Shown one piece after another: positions 42,201 through 54,650 of a stretch of DNA of 64,000 nucleotides (position 1 is the stretch's first letter; each line of letters begins with the position of its first letter). The notes beneath the pieces are model-generated. The model ran no database searches and had not been told where the DNA came from. It saw nothing but the letters and a program-made list of their open reading frames with translations. A program made the position numbers and the translations under genes. Source of the DNA: Mastigias papua (lineage: Eukaryota > Cnidaria > Scyphozoa > Rhizostomeae > Mastigiidae); contig OZ025273.1 of NCBI GenBank assembly GCA_964019165.1, forward strand, positions 2,314,501 through 2,378,500, in the 5' to 3' direction.

Positions 42201-45200
42201 CAATACAACTCTGTACTAGACTAAAATAGTAATCCAGCATTATCAGACAGTTTGCAAAAATCGTTCAAAGTCACGTGGGTTACAATATTTTGATTCTAAT
42301 TTTTAGATGGATTATGACCATACAGGCTCGACCGAGGTGGAGTTAGAGGTACATTTGTATATGTTGCTAGTTAATGAATGAACGCTTTTCTGCATAGCAA
42401 AAACTTTAGTCGGACGTTTGAATTTGTACCATATTATCTACCCCTAAACGCTCGTTACTGTTTCATCTCTTCATGTCTTTAATCTAGCAATGAAGTTAGT
42501 GCATAATTTATGCTTGTTATTTGTTCACCAGGGCACACATCTTTTCATTGTGCTTGATACAAATATCCTCTTGTCGCATCTGAAGTTTGTCCGTGAGCTG
42601 ATGGACTCCCCAATTCCAGGTATAGTAGATTTTGCGCTTGAATTTTTACTTGCTAGAAAGGGACTTCTGAGTGATGTTTACTCGCTCTTTTCATTCCTGT
42701 AATTCTGTCTTAAAGATTATATGATTTTTTTTATCCTACTCGATCACTGAAATGTAGTATCTTCTGGTTCTAAAATATTGCGAACAATTCTGTGAAAACT
42801 TTTATGGTACTGAACAAACCTTTTGTTTCCCAACCGACCGACCTACGTACATGTTAGTCTAGTTTTATACAAAGCACACTCACCCGTATACAACTATCAA
42901 GTAATGTCAGTCCTGTCCGTCGACCACAGATTACCAGCCCATTCATCACTCAATCTGTCAATCAACTAATTTATCGCATGTACTCATCCACCCAAGTACT
43001 CATTATTCATCCGTTTTTCATCCACCTACACACCCTTTCACGCATACACCGGCATTTCTACATTGTATCTTACCAATAGTCCATTCATCTCATCATCCAG
43101 CCACTCAATATTCACATATCTGCCATTCACTCACTCGCTCACTCACTCGCTCACTAACTCACTCACTCGTTCACTCACTTGCTCACTAACTCACTCACTC
43201 AATTGCTCACTTATTCTCTCACTAACTCATACACTCACTTGCTCACTCACTCACTTACTTACTCACTCACTTACTTACTTACTTACTTAATTACTTACTC
43301 ACTCATCGTGAATTATTGCAATAAATACCAGATTATACGTGGTAAATTCCTTTAGAAGCTACTTTGTAATTGCAGGTGCAGGAAGACCCACGATAATAAT
43401 TCCTTGGATGGTCACCCAAGAATTAGATCGACTTAAGGTATATTTTTTTCTTGATCTAAAAGATTTTTTTGTCCAAGAGCGTGTGCAGCTATCTACACTG
43501 GAGCTTATAGCAATAGCAACAGCTGGATGTTAGATTTTTTGAGGAGTTTACCTGTTATGGTATTGACCTAACTGAAAGCTCTTGAATTTTCTAAATGAAA
43601 TTTTACTGTTATGAATAAGAAAGCTTCCGGCTATAGCCTTTTGCGTATTTTTCATGTAGAACCATGTATCCTGAAATAGATTATGAAATATTGTTTATTT
43701 TTTCTAGCAACATTAAAAACGAGGATTAAGACACGGGGTGGAGTACTTTCTATTGTACCATCCAAGCCAGGCAAGACAAATGATAACCTGGTCCCTACTT
43801 TGGATGACATTTGCAATTCAAATACTTTTATTCACAAATACAGGTAGAATCTTAGGCAGCTTTGAGCTAATACAAAAGGCCCTAAATTTTTCTGTGTATC
43901 CGTTTTAGAGTGCTCCGGACTCAAGGGTTCACGAATTTGAAGATGATGATGTATGTATTATGATTTTATCATATTTAACCTTGTGCAGTTGCATCATTTT
44001 CTAAGACATTTTTTATGTCGTATTTTACATGCCATTGTACATTCTCTGTAATTCATTGTGTTCTTATGCTAAGGGCGACATGTCCTTGAGGACATAAGAA
44101 ACGGGTTCGTCTTGTTAGATTTGATTGGCAAAGGGGCTTTCTGATGAGAGCCTCGTATGACGGAGTAGGCAATGTCAACATGGGCCGACAACGGGCAGTT
44201 GCCTTCAACGTACGCATATAGTTCCAAGCGTAAACTTTACTGCCTGCATATTGTCATGGAAACAGTATACAGAGTTAGCATGACGAAGTAACATTACTTA
44301 GCGAGCTATAGCACTCGAAATGCAGTTATCATAAGGAGTAGAATTTTGTGGAAGTTCGCAGTATGTGCTGGGTTTACGATCAACAGCAGGTTCCCTGATG
44401 CACTTAGATCTATGTAACCTCGTAGTTAATATTTGTCTGTGTATTGCATCAGTATGATATTTTCTCTCCTAGAAGAAGCCTGTGGTGAGCGTGAACATAT
44501 TAGCAAGAAGAGCAATTGCACTTCTAAGTGAATGCTTCTCAGAAAATCACCCAAGGTTAAAGGGACAAACGGCTTATGAGGTTTCTAAAACACAGTTTCT
44601 TTTATACAAATGAATAGGCTGTTATAGGAATTACCCTGAAGTTTCTGCATTTAACAAAAAATTTATATATCTTAGTTGATGTATCATAAACTAGCAACTT
44701 GATCGAAAGTAGCGGTCAAGGCTAATGTTACAATTTGTTGATTTTTGTGAACACCTGTTCAAAATTGATTTCGGAATCATTTGCAGATATTTGATAAAAA
44801 TTTTGTTACTAGAACAAATTGCAACCTTAGCCTTAACCAGTGGCGAAGCTGAACGAAAATAGATGGTCGTGCCCATCAATGACTTTCTAAAAGAGCCATC
44901 GAAACCGAGGGGCGGGGGGTACTGGCCCCTCCCACTTTTTTACATAAAATAGTCGTTTGCACATTTTTTACACTTTTTGCAGTATTATGAGCTGATGCTA
45001 TCAAGCCCCCATTATGAATTCTTTTCACCAAGGTATAGTAGCCACGTCTTAGCCCCCCGTCGAACTAGTTAGTCCCCGTTGATAAAAATCCTTCCGACAC
45101 CCCTGATAAGAGACATCCGCTGTTCTAATACTAACATTAGTAAACAAAATAACGTGCCACAAAGACTGTTTTGAAGAAACCCTGCCACAAAACCAATCCT

Positions 45201-48200
45201 TCTTTGAGTACCAGTCTTTGAAACGATCTGTTCCCTGTCTTCAACTGCAATACTGGCATTGGTCGTGGTTGTTGTACGGTTAGGGTCTGCGGTATTTCTA
45301 GAGCCAAAAGGTATTTGCAAAAGTTGTGCAACAACATCTATAAATTGCTGGGCTTGGACCTGAGCCATTTCTCTGAAGTATTTTGTTCTTGTGAATAAAG
45401 CAAAATTCTTCTCTGCACGGATAGCTTGGCTAGCAAGAGAAAGAGCTATAAGAAACTGTGCTGTACTACGCATGTCTGCCTTTCGTGCTCATAGAGACGG
45501 GCACGACCATGAATTGTTATTGCTAGCACATGACTGCAGATTAGCCAATATAGTTACGGGATTTTACAATAAGTTATTGTCTTATTTCGTGCTATTTACT
45601 TTTGGGCACGACCTACAGACATGCGCATTGCGATCAACAGTCTCAGCACATGGTGTCAAAGGCGTAGGACTAAACGACGATACAGGGATAATAATACCAT
45701 TTGGAATATGCGTCTTATCGAGAAAAGCTAAGAAAACACTCGTTATAAGTTATTGACACAGAAAAAAATATTGACAAACAATTTATGGTCGTGCCGGGCA
45801 CGACAAGCATGACCTTTCGCTTCGCCACTGGCATTAACCGCCAATTTCGATCAAAGCCCTGATCAAGCGTGTGAATTTTGATTTAATTGGATATGGTGCG
45901 TGCTGCTTCATAAGCGTTTGATTTAGTTCATGATGCTTTTCCTAGCTTTACTTTTCTCGATTGTTGTAAATGCAACAATACTCTATGCCGAACAGACAGA
46001 CAAATTAACTACTGCCCGACCTTTCAATGTTTGGCAGTAAAACTCATGTCTGTTCTGCTTAAAATTTTTATTCATTGGTGGTACAGAAGTTGCATTGATA
46101 TTTGTCATAGCTTCTTCGAGTTCATATACCTACTTACTACTACTACTAAGACGCCACACGCAGTTAATACTGCACGACGCGTTTCACAATGCCACGCCAG
46201 TTTTTCCTATCTTGTGTCAGTTCAGATAGTCTATTTAATGTTTGTGCTTCTTTGGAGAGATCCAGTTTAATTCCGACGCAGGCCAAATCTTGTCTTATTG
46301 TCTGCATCCATGTTGTCTTTGGTCTTCCTTGTGGCCGTTTTACTTTCCTGAGATACTCTTTAAGGGCTTTCCTTGCTGGTGTTTCTGGATGCAAGCGCAT
46401 GAGATGTCCTAGCCATGTTAGTCTCCTTTCTCTTATTATTTCACTCCATGGTTCATATTTCGTTTTGGCATAGAGCTCGTTGTTGGTAATATTTCTTTGC
46501 CAGTTAATTCCAAGGATCTTTCTTAGATGTCTACGCTGGAAGGTGTCGATGGTGTTTTCTAGTTTCTTTGTTAGTGTCCACAGTTCGCTATTATACAAAA
46601 ATACACTTGCTACATATGCGTTAAAAGTTCTCAGTTTAATCGTGACGGAGTTTATCTTGCTGCTGAAAATGCTGTTGAGCGTTTTGTATGCATCAATTGC
46701 TAGTATTTTTCTCCTGTTGATGTCTTTTTCTGTATCGAGTAGGCTTCCTAGAATTTTGCATTCTTTCCATGCTTCATTTCCCTTTTGCTCGATGTTATAT
46801 TCTTCCGTTTTTGATTCATTTATTTGCAAGTTTCTTTCTTCAAGTTTACCAGGAATTGTTTCTTTAATATGATCTATTCGACATTTCGCAGTAGATGCCC
46901 ATGTGATGTCATCAGCATACTGAGGGTTTATTTCAAAATAGTTGTTCTTTCTGGATGGATCTGTTGCTGCGTTCTCGGTATTCATGGATCTTGCAAGGTA
47001 GAAGATGAAAAGTACAGCACTAAGACAGTCACCCTGCGCAATCCCTATTTCTGTTTTGATGTTTTCACCTTTCTCTTTTCCGACTTTGACTCGCAAGTTT
47101 ACATCCTTTATCAAAAGGGACATCATGTGTAGTTCGTCGGGTTGAAGTATTTCTTTTAGATCTTTTAATAATTTTCCGCGGCTTACCGTGTCAAAGGCCT
47201 TACTCATATCTAGCAGTAAAAGGTAGATGTTGTAGGTGCTTGATGTTATAGCTTTCTCTGCTAGCATCTTGATTGCAAAAACCTGTTCAGTCGTGCTTCG
47301 CCCAGCTTGATAGGCAGCTTGTCTTATTGGGATTTTGGTGCTGATGCGGTCCCAGCATCTTCTAATCATACAGATGGCAAGCAATTTTCTTAGTACAGAT
47401 AATAGTATGATTGGTCGTAGATTTGAGGGCGGTCCTGGCTTTTTTCCTGGTTTTTGGAGAGGTTTTAGGATGCCCTGTTTGATTTGTTCTGGGTATTCTC
47501 CTGTGCTTGCCATGTCGTTCAGCAATTTGGCCACGCCTTCATGTATTTCCGGTGGTCCATACTTTATAAATTCTGCATTTAGGTTATCATCTCCTACACT
47601 TTTCCTGCTTTTTAAACTTTCTGCCGCCTTTTGTATTTCTGCACCAGTGAAGGATGTTTTCATTTCACAAGGTGGTATTGTTGGGAGTAGTTCTTTCGTT
47701 TCCATCGTGAACATATTTTTGAAGTGTTCCGTGATTAAAGTTATCTGTTCTTTCTCAGAGCCAGCAATGCTGCCGTCCTCTCCTTGTACGATGAGGGATT
47801 TCTTCGGTTTTCTATTATTTAGGGTTCTGATGGCCTGATAACACTTGTTCGAATCGTCCTTTTTTCTCTCTATTTCTGCTAGTTGCTGGTTCATTTTTTC
47901 ATTTTGGAGTATTCTTATTCTCTTCTGTATCTGTTTCATGATTTTGCTCCTGTTTTTCCTTAGTTCTTGCCTTTTTCCTTTCTCTTGACTTGCATCTATT
48001 TGATTTTTTAATAGTTTTTGTTCATTTGATAGATCTTCTAATATGACGTCATCATATTGCTTTTCTCTCAATCTTACACCTAGGATTTCTTCCCCGGCAG
48101 TTAGACACGATTTTATACCTACTTATCTATATACCTACTTATGTTATGATTAATGAGCGTCGGTCCCCATTAGGCCTTTGTGCTTTAGATTGTACGGTTT

Positions 48201-51200
48201 TAGGATTATTAAATACGTCCGTTACCACAGTGGTCCATGTCCATGATATATTATTGGCATGCAAAGTATACAACAACCGATAATGTCATCGCTAAGGCTG
48301 TGAATTGCGTTGCTATTGTTTGTAGGCCAGGCAGCCAATAGAAGGATTGATACAAGAAACGAACGATGACAACATTCTACATTGTTGTTTAGTGGTTAAA
48401 GCCAAAGGTCCGTACTACAATACATTTTTTACAACCAATGCCACGACGATTTCAAGAGTGATAATCACAAAAAGACCCTTGTGTCCGTTGTATATTTATT
48501 GACATATCCGATGACATATTACCAGTGTAGACAGTCCATAATTCTTAAGTTTAGACTATCCATAATTTAGACAAATCCATTATTTTAATACATACATTCT
48601 TTGCTATTTATTGGGATTTCTCATCTTCCTATATTTTTTTTGAAGGTACTTTTGCTTTGACTGTACAACGTTCTAGAGAATGAGGCATACGCTTTGAATC
48701 TGTACGCGAAAAATTTATCTATGCTATTCTTAAGCTGAGGATGTAATAGTGGAAATATAATTGAAAAGTTCTCTAGCTTTTCGATTTGATCTGTACTTGG
48801 TTTAGGACGTTGAGAACTATTCTTGGCCTTATGAGGGAACCCAATCATACTGAGAGACAATGTAGGACTTCTCTCAACAGCTAGTAATGTCAGTCATCAT
48901 TGTGTCATTGATATATTCAAGACTGATTCAATTCGAGCTTCTTTCCGATAGGTGTCTCTTATTGATGATGACACTCAGATTTTGGACATATTTGTATCAC
49001 TACTTTGGGTAAAACTTTTGATGCTGTACTTGGATTGTGTTAATAGGACTCCAGATTATTGCCTTGGCTTTTTGCATTACTGTCGATTGTGGTGAATATT
49101 TATCTGTTCAGCTCCGCAGGCAAAAACAGTACTTTTGTCAAGGGATCGGAATCTGTGCAATAAAGCTATCGTAAATGGTGTAAAAGCTTTTGATAATAAG
49201 GTCAGTTTATTCTTGCGTTTTCGAATTTAAGGCTGTCTAGATGTATATGATTTTCAAACAAAAATACCTAGAGCCCCATGTTCGGATCTAGTTTTTGAGT
49301 CTTTGAGCTACTCCTTTAATGTCATAAGTTTTTTTTCATATTGTCTTGGTTGATGAACTTCTTCTTAAATATGAATTTTATATTACTATCAAAGTCCCAT
49401 TTTGCTTTCATTTAGGACTTCAACTTCCTTTTGTTCTTATATATAAATATATATATAACTATATAACTGAGTGCACAATTCAACTCTAGAAGCTGATCAA
49501 TGGCCTTCGAGATCTTTTTCAAAGTGGTAATATCATTGTGCACAAGGATCATTACAAAGGTTCCTATTTTTACTTTTGAGCCCATAGTTGATTATTTAAT
49601 TTCCATTAATACCACCATTTAGATGTACCTTTTTAGGAAAGAGCTATTGAAATGCTTTTTAACTTCGACCAGTTCGCTTGCTTTGATATCTACTTAGTTC
49701 CTTCCTCATTTCCTATTTTGTTTTAGTGTTTATTTGATTTCTTTCTTTTCTTCTCTATTGATTTGTTGGTCATGTTGTATAATTTGTGCACTTTATTTCA
49801 CATATATCAATTCCTTTCATTAGTTAACTTATTTTTTGCAGTACCAGTTTTTGTATTTCCATCTGCTTTTTGCATTGTTGGAAATTTACATGCATTAACT
49901 GCTTTTTCAAACCTTGGAACCAGGTCCTTCCTTTTAATTCTAAAAGTGGTTTTTCGTTTTAACAGTATAATTTTGTTCATTTGTAGAATATTTTAAGGTT
50001 GCCGAGAATCAAGAATTCTTAGCTGAAAGAAGGAAGAAGGTTACGAATCTTGCGAATTTCTTTTTAGTGTTTCATTTTTAGCTTTATATCTTCCTATTGG
50101 CTTCACGTGGTTTTATCTATTCGTACAACGGACACCACCATTTTCGGGTTTTCATCTTCCTTTGTACTGTGCTCATTTGAACGATTTCGTATTTATTATA
50201 AAGCAGCGCCTCCCATCTGGTGTGTCAAGTTTTACAAGACATTTAAGCTTTTTTTCTTTCCACCTGTTCATTTTATTTTTGACATATTTTTCTATGGCCT
50301 ACTTCACATGGATCCAAGGTGTATCTGAGAACCCATTTTCATTTCTAGGCGGATGATCTCGTCTGTGAGCTGCAGTGCATTTTGAGAGAGGCATTTACTG
50401 TTATTGTTGAGAAAGAAATGAAGGAAGCATACGATGATCTGTGGTACGTATGATCTATAACATATCGTTTATTAATATTGTGCGATAAGGGGTTGGCTCA
50501 AATTTAGGTCTATCTCGTTATATTCTGATCTTGTGTATAGTGTTCTTTTCAAAGCAAGGAGATCGATACCTTTCAGCTAGAGACAACTGTTGAACGAATG
50601 TGCAGCAAAATACATTAATTTTGGCGCATGCGTAAAGTAGGAACCTCAATATGATCACTGCTCTAAAGAGTTTATCACTAATAAGCAGACAGAAGCCTAA
50701 TGTTCGTTTGTTTCATATTTAGCCTCTTTGATTGTCAGAGCGAATCGCTGGGAGTTTTTGCTAGTATTTTCAATATAAGCTCCTTTGTTACCTGGATATA
50801 TTGAAAATACTGGTAATTTGTCTCATTATTGTATTCAATTGTATTAATTTTCTATGATATTGTCTATTAAGTCTTATATATATTGTCTATTAAGTCTTAT
50901 TTAAGTCTTGGCGTAGTATCATTTTGGAATTGTATGTGTGGAATTTAAAATATACAAACTGAACTGAACTGAACTGAACTGAACTGAACTGAACTGAACT
51001 GAACTGAACTGAACTGAACTGAACTGAACTGAACTGGATATATGATATTGTGATTTGAAGTAGTTTGGGGTGATAGCGCAACTCGCAATGTATTCTTCTT
51101 TGAATCCAACCTCCTTTCACAATTGGCAAATGATGATATTTGCGACGCTGACCGTATCTGTTGGTTTTGTTTGCTAAAATGTTCATAATCTTGGTCTATG

Positions 51201-54200
51201 TCTTGAACACAGTCATCGGCTGTAAAGGGGGACAGATATTAAGTATTCTCATCCCTGATAACTTGGACAGCATGCTGCCAATAATTGGTGTATCATCTTG
51301 TTGTCAATTTTGAGGGATGTTAAATATCACCACAACACCGCAGACAGAACTCCTAACAGCAGATGAACTTTGATGTGAATTTTAGTAATCTGATGCCAAT
51401 ATTTTGTGAAAGGTTTATTTGGTTGTTGCACATGTTTCAGCTTTTTTACCCCCGCACTCTCTCTATTTCAATGGTTGCATTAGTAGGAGGCGATCTGATG
51501 GATGTTATAAGAGTTGAATAGATGTTTTTCCTGATGCTGTATGACGTTTGTGCGCGAAGACTATAAAGCAGATTTTGGCATTTTGCAAAGGACCCATTAC
51601 ACCGGGATTACCGTAGTAATGGAGATAATTTCTTTGCAGACTTTTCCTTGCCAAGTTGATTGCACTTCTGTTAAATTAAATTGAGTTTAATATAACTCTT
51701 CATTCGATTGAGTTTTTAAGCTATACGAGATGACATTTTTGCTATATGGAGTTCTCCTTTGACTTAAGCTCTTGTTTGAGATTTTTTTGGCTGATTAATT
51801 GGTAGATTTCCGGTTGAACATCTTCATCTACATTGTCATGCATGAATCAACGGGTGTTGTTTTTCATTTAAGGTCGACTGTGGTAAAAATCAAGCCCCCA
51901 TGGACGCTGTCAGACACATTGGATCTCCTTGACAAGTATGTATTCCTAGAAGATTTACTAGTGTTTACTGCATTTTATCAGAATTCAACGACACTATTCG
52001 TTTTCGACTCGATGACCGTTGTTTCACATTTATCGTAATGTCATTTAGTTATTTCCTATCATTGTTTAAAGATATGTTATTTTTCTTCAAGGAAGGTACG
52101 TGCACCGAAATTTATAGAGCATTGTTGTTAGCTTGTTTTTGTTCTCATTGTAGTATTTTTACGAGGCAAGATCCTACTTACTTGCAATGCCAAATATTCT
52201 ATGAAATTGTATACACTTCAGCCGATCAAACATTTGCAACTTAATCCTAGCGAGCGATTTGGTAGAAGTAACACTGTTTCCTTATTAAGACATTTGGTGG
52301 CAAAGTTTTCGCGTTAACTCTTTTTTCTTTGTAGACATTGGATAGCTGTCTTTGGTCATGTTGTTCATAGATCTTTGAAGCCCAGCATCCAAGAATTGAG
52401 AGCTAAGTTCTATAGTGGGGATGGTATGTTCAGGAAATCTTTGTTTTATTTTCTCCTAGGCGACAAATTCTTGAATCAACATCTGCACCATGTTTCGAGA
52501 GTGAATCCCTCCCTTAATTGTTAAAATTTAGACTGCCTTTTTATTCTTCAAAATATCGACGACTAGATGATCAATTGATAGACATGTCGATATTTTCTGA
52601 ACTACAATAGTCGCCAAAAGTCCTTGGGACACTTAGAAGAAACAGATAAAAACCCACTTTCCTCTACATATTGTCATAGTTGCTCCAAACATGCACACCC
52701 CTTCCCCCTAGAACAATGTTGGTTCGCTTGTGGGACACTTGAAGTTGGCGTGCACGCGAAATTTTCCCATTATCGCAGGTACTTCTCCAGATAACCAACA
52801 TTGTTTCAGGGGGAGAGGAGGATGAAAGTTCGTTGCAGAATACAAAAAGTGCAAAGTGTCCCAGGACTTTTGGCGAGTATTGTATGTATTAATGTTTACT
52901 AGTGTACAAGAGAGTGATAGGGCCATTACTCTAGCTATCGTGTTTGGATTGTCTCATTTCATAAAACTCGAATTATTATCCTCAAAGCAGCCACAGACAT
53001 GGCTCAATTCATGTCGACTTTAATTGTGCCTCAGTCATGTGCTGTTATATCGTGGGTGTTTTTGAGCTTGCGATCCATTATCTTTTCTGCTTTTTACTAG
53101 CGACACTGAGAGACCTTGAAAACGCTGGCAAGTTGATTGATTTGGGCTATCATATCTGCGATGCATTTGCAAATCACTCTGAGTATGCTATTTCAAAAGT
53201 ATTCGAATTTCAAATAAATCATCATAGACTTGAACTAAAGTAAGGACAAGACTTTTGTCTGTAAGATCTGTTTCAGATGTTTTTGATCTTTTTTTCCTTT
53301 ATTCATAACAAGGTCAGTATCAATAAATGGACTTTTTGATGAGAAAGTGTCCACTGTTGATACGCAGACTTAAATAAATGACTGTTGTTGACCGCTGGTC
53401 AAATAGCAGCGATAAGTAACATTTAATTTGAATATAATTATAGTAATATATAGTAGTATATATATATAGCAATGTATTTAAAGGTGGATATAAGCATGGG
53501 GTATGCAAACTATCAGGCACGCCTGCCCGCACCGAGGGCAGGGGGGGCAAGGTTCCTGTTGAGGGCACATTATAAGCATTTTTGTTGTAAAATAATTAAG
53601 TCCTTGGAAAGGGCAGGAGGGGCAGCTGCCCCCCCCAGCGTAGGTGTTCCTGCAAACTATGGTACACTAATTTAAACCAAATAAATGTAAAATACATGCT
53701 CAATTCAATATTACTGTTACAGTTAGTTATAGACAGTACATATGCTGTCTTCAACGCTCCATTATTTGATCTTAATGTTCGTGCTCAAAGTTTGACATCT
53801 GTATAAAGCCATTATTATAAATGGAAGATTCATTTCAATTACGTAATTGCTAATTCTTTAACTAGCATGATGTTGATTGAGGATTTCCTTATATCTCTCA
53901 GCAAGTATTGACAAGTTTTAAAAACTCTATCTTATATGTCTTATGACCTGAGGGCCTTAAGGTGCGTTTTTTACATTTTTCGTGTCGTTTACGTTTTTTA
54001 TGCATTTGATAACTTGGAATTTATTACTTAATATTTTATGTGTAAGGTAAATTTCTATTTAGACTTTCCTTGGTAGGTCAATTTATAAAACAGTTAATCT
54101 TAGGCAGGAAGTTTTGTCTGTATAAATTTTGAGAAATGAAATGAAATGAATGAAATTCTATTGTTTCCTGGTTTTGATTTTAGTTATAGCGGAGTTATGC

Positions 54201-54614
54201 CAAAGTGCATGGCCGCACTTATCGTACTTCAGCGGTCGTACGAACAATGTAGTGCGAACTTAACGCAGCTCCGCCATGCAGATCAAGAAAAACAGCCGCT
54301 ATCTCTTCATGCCATGCCGCCGCTAGACAATTCTGATGAGAAACTCATACCAGAATGTGTAAACAGAGTTCTTCATGACAGCCCCCAAACGGTGAGTGCA
54401 AATGATTCAATCTTTTAGGAAACCGCCACATCCTCTTATACGTATTTGGTCAAAGTCGGTAACACCAGTGGGGACTTATATTGTCAAGTTGCTGCTTTCA
54501 TGATAGGTGCCTAGGAAATGGAGGCTAGGGCCTCTCTGATGCGAACTACCACCTTGTGTTAGCGTTATTTGTCCCCCAAGTATTATGTAAGCTAAGTGTT
54601 TTTACTAGAGCTGA

Positions 54615-54650
<36 letters not shown>

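Noticed and set aside
43122..43303. CRISPR-like or regulatory tandem array
   Set aside because: It is a simple ACTC tetranucleotide repeat without unique spacers, in a eukaryotic intron.
43708..43843. An open stretch in SWT1 flanked by TTCTAG and GTAGAA
   Set aside because: It starts in a phase that does not follow the preceding exon (which ends in phase 0), and joining it to the next exon gives a stop. Human SWT1 has no matching segment.
46189..47838. Plus-strand frames across the LINE
   Set aside because: They are antisense shadows of the long reverse transcriptase frame, which has all the catalytic motifs.
48950..48995. A possible SWT1 exon encoding VSLIDDDTQILDIF
   Set aside because: Splice-like sites are present, but inserting it does not improve the match to the PIN domain between NDDNILHCCL and LLSRDRNL.
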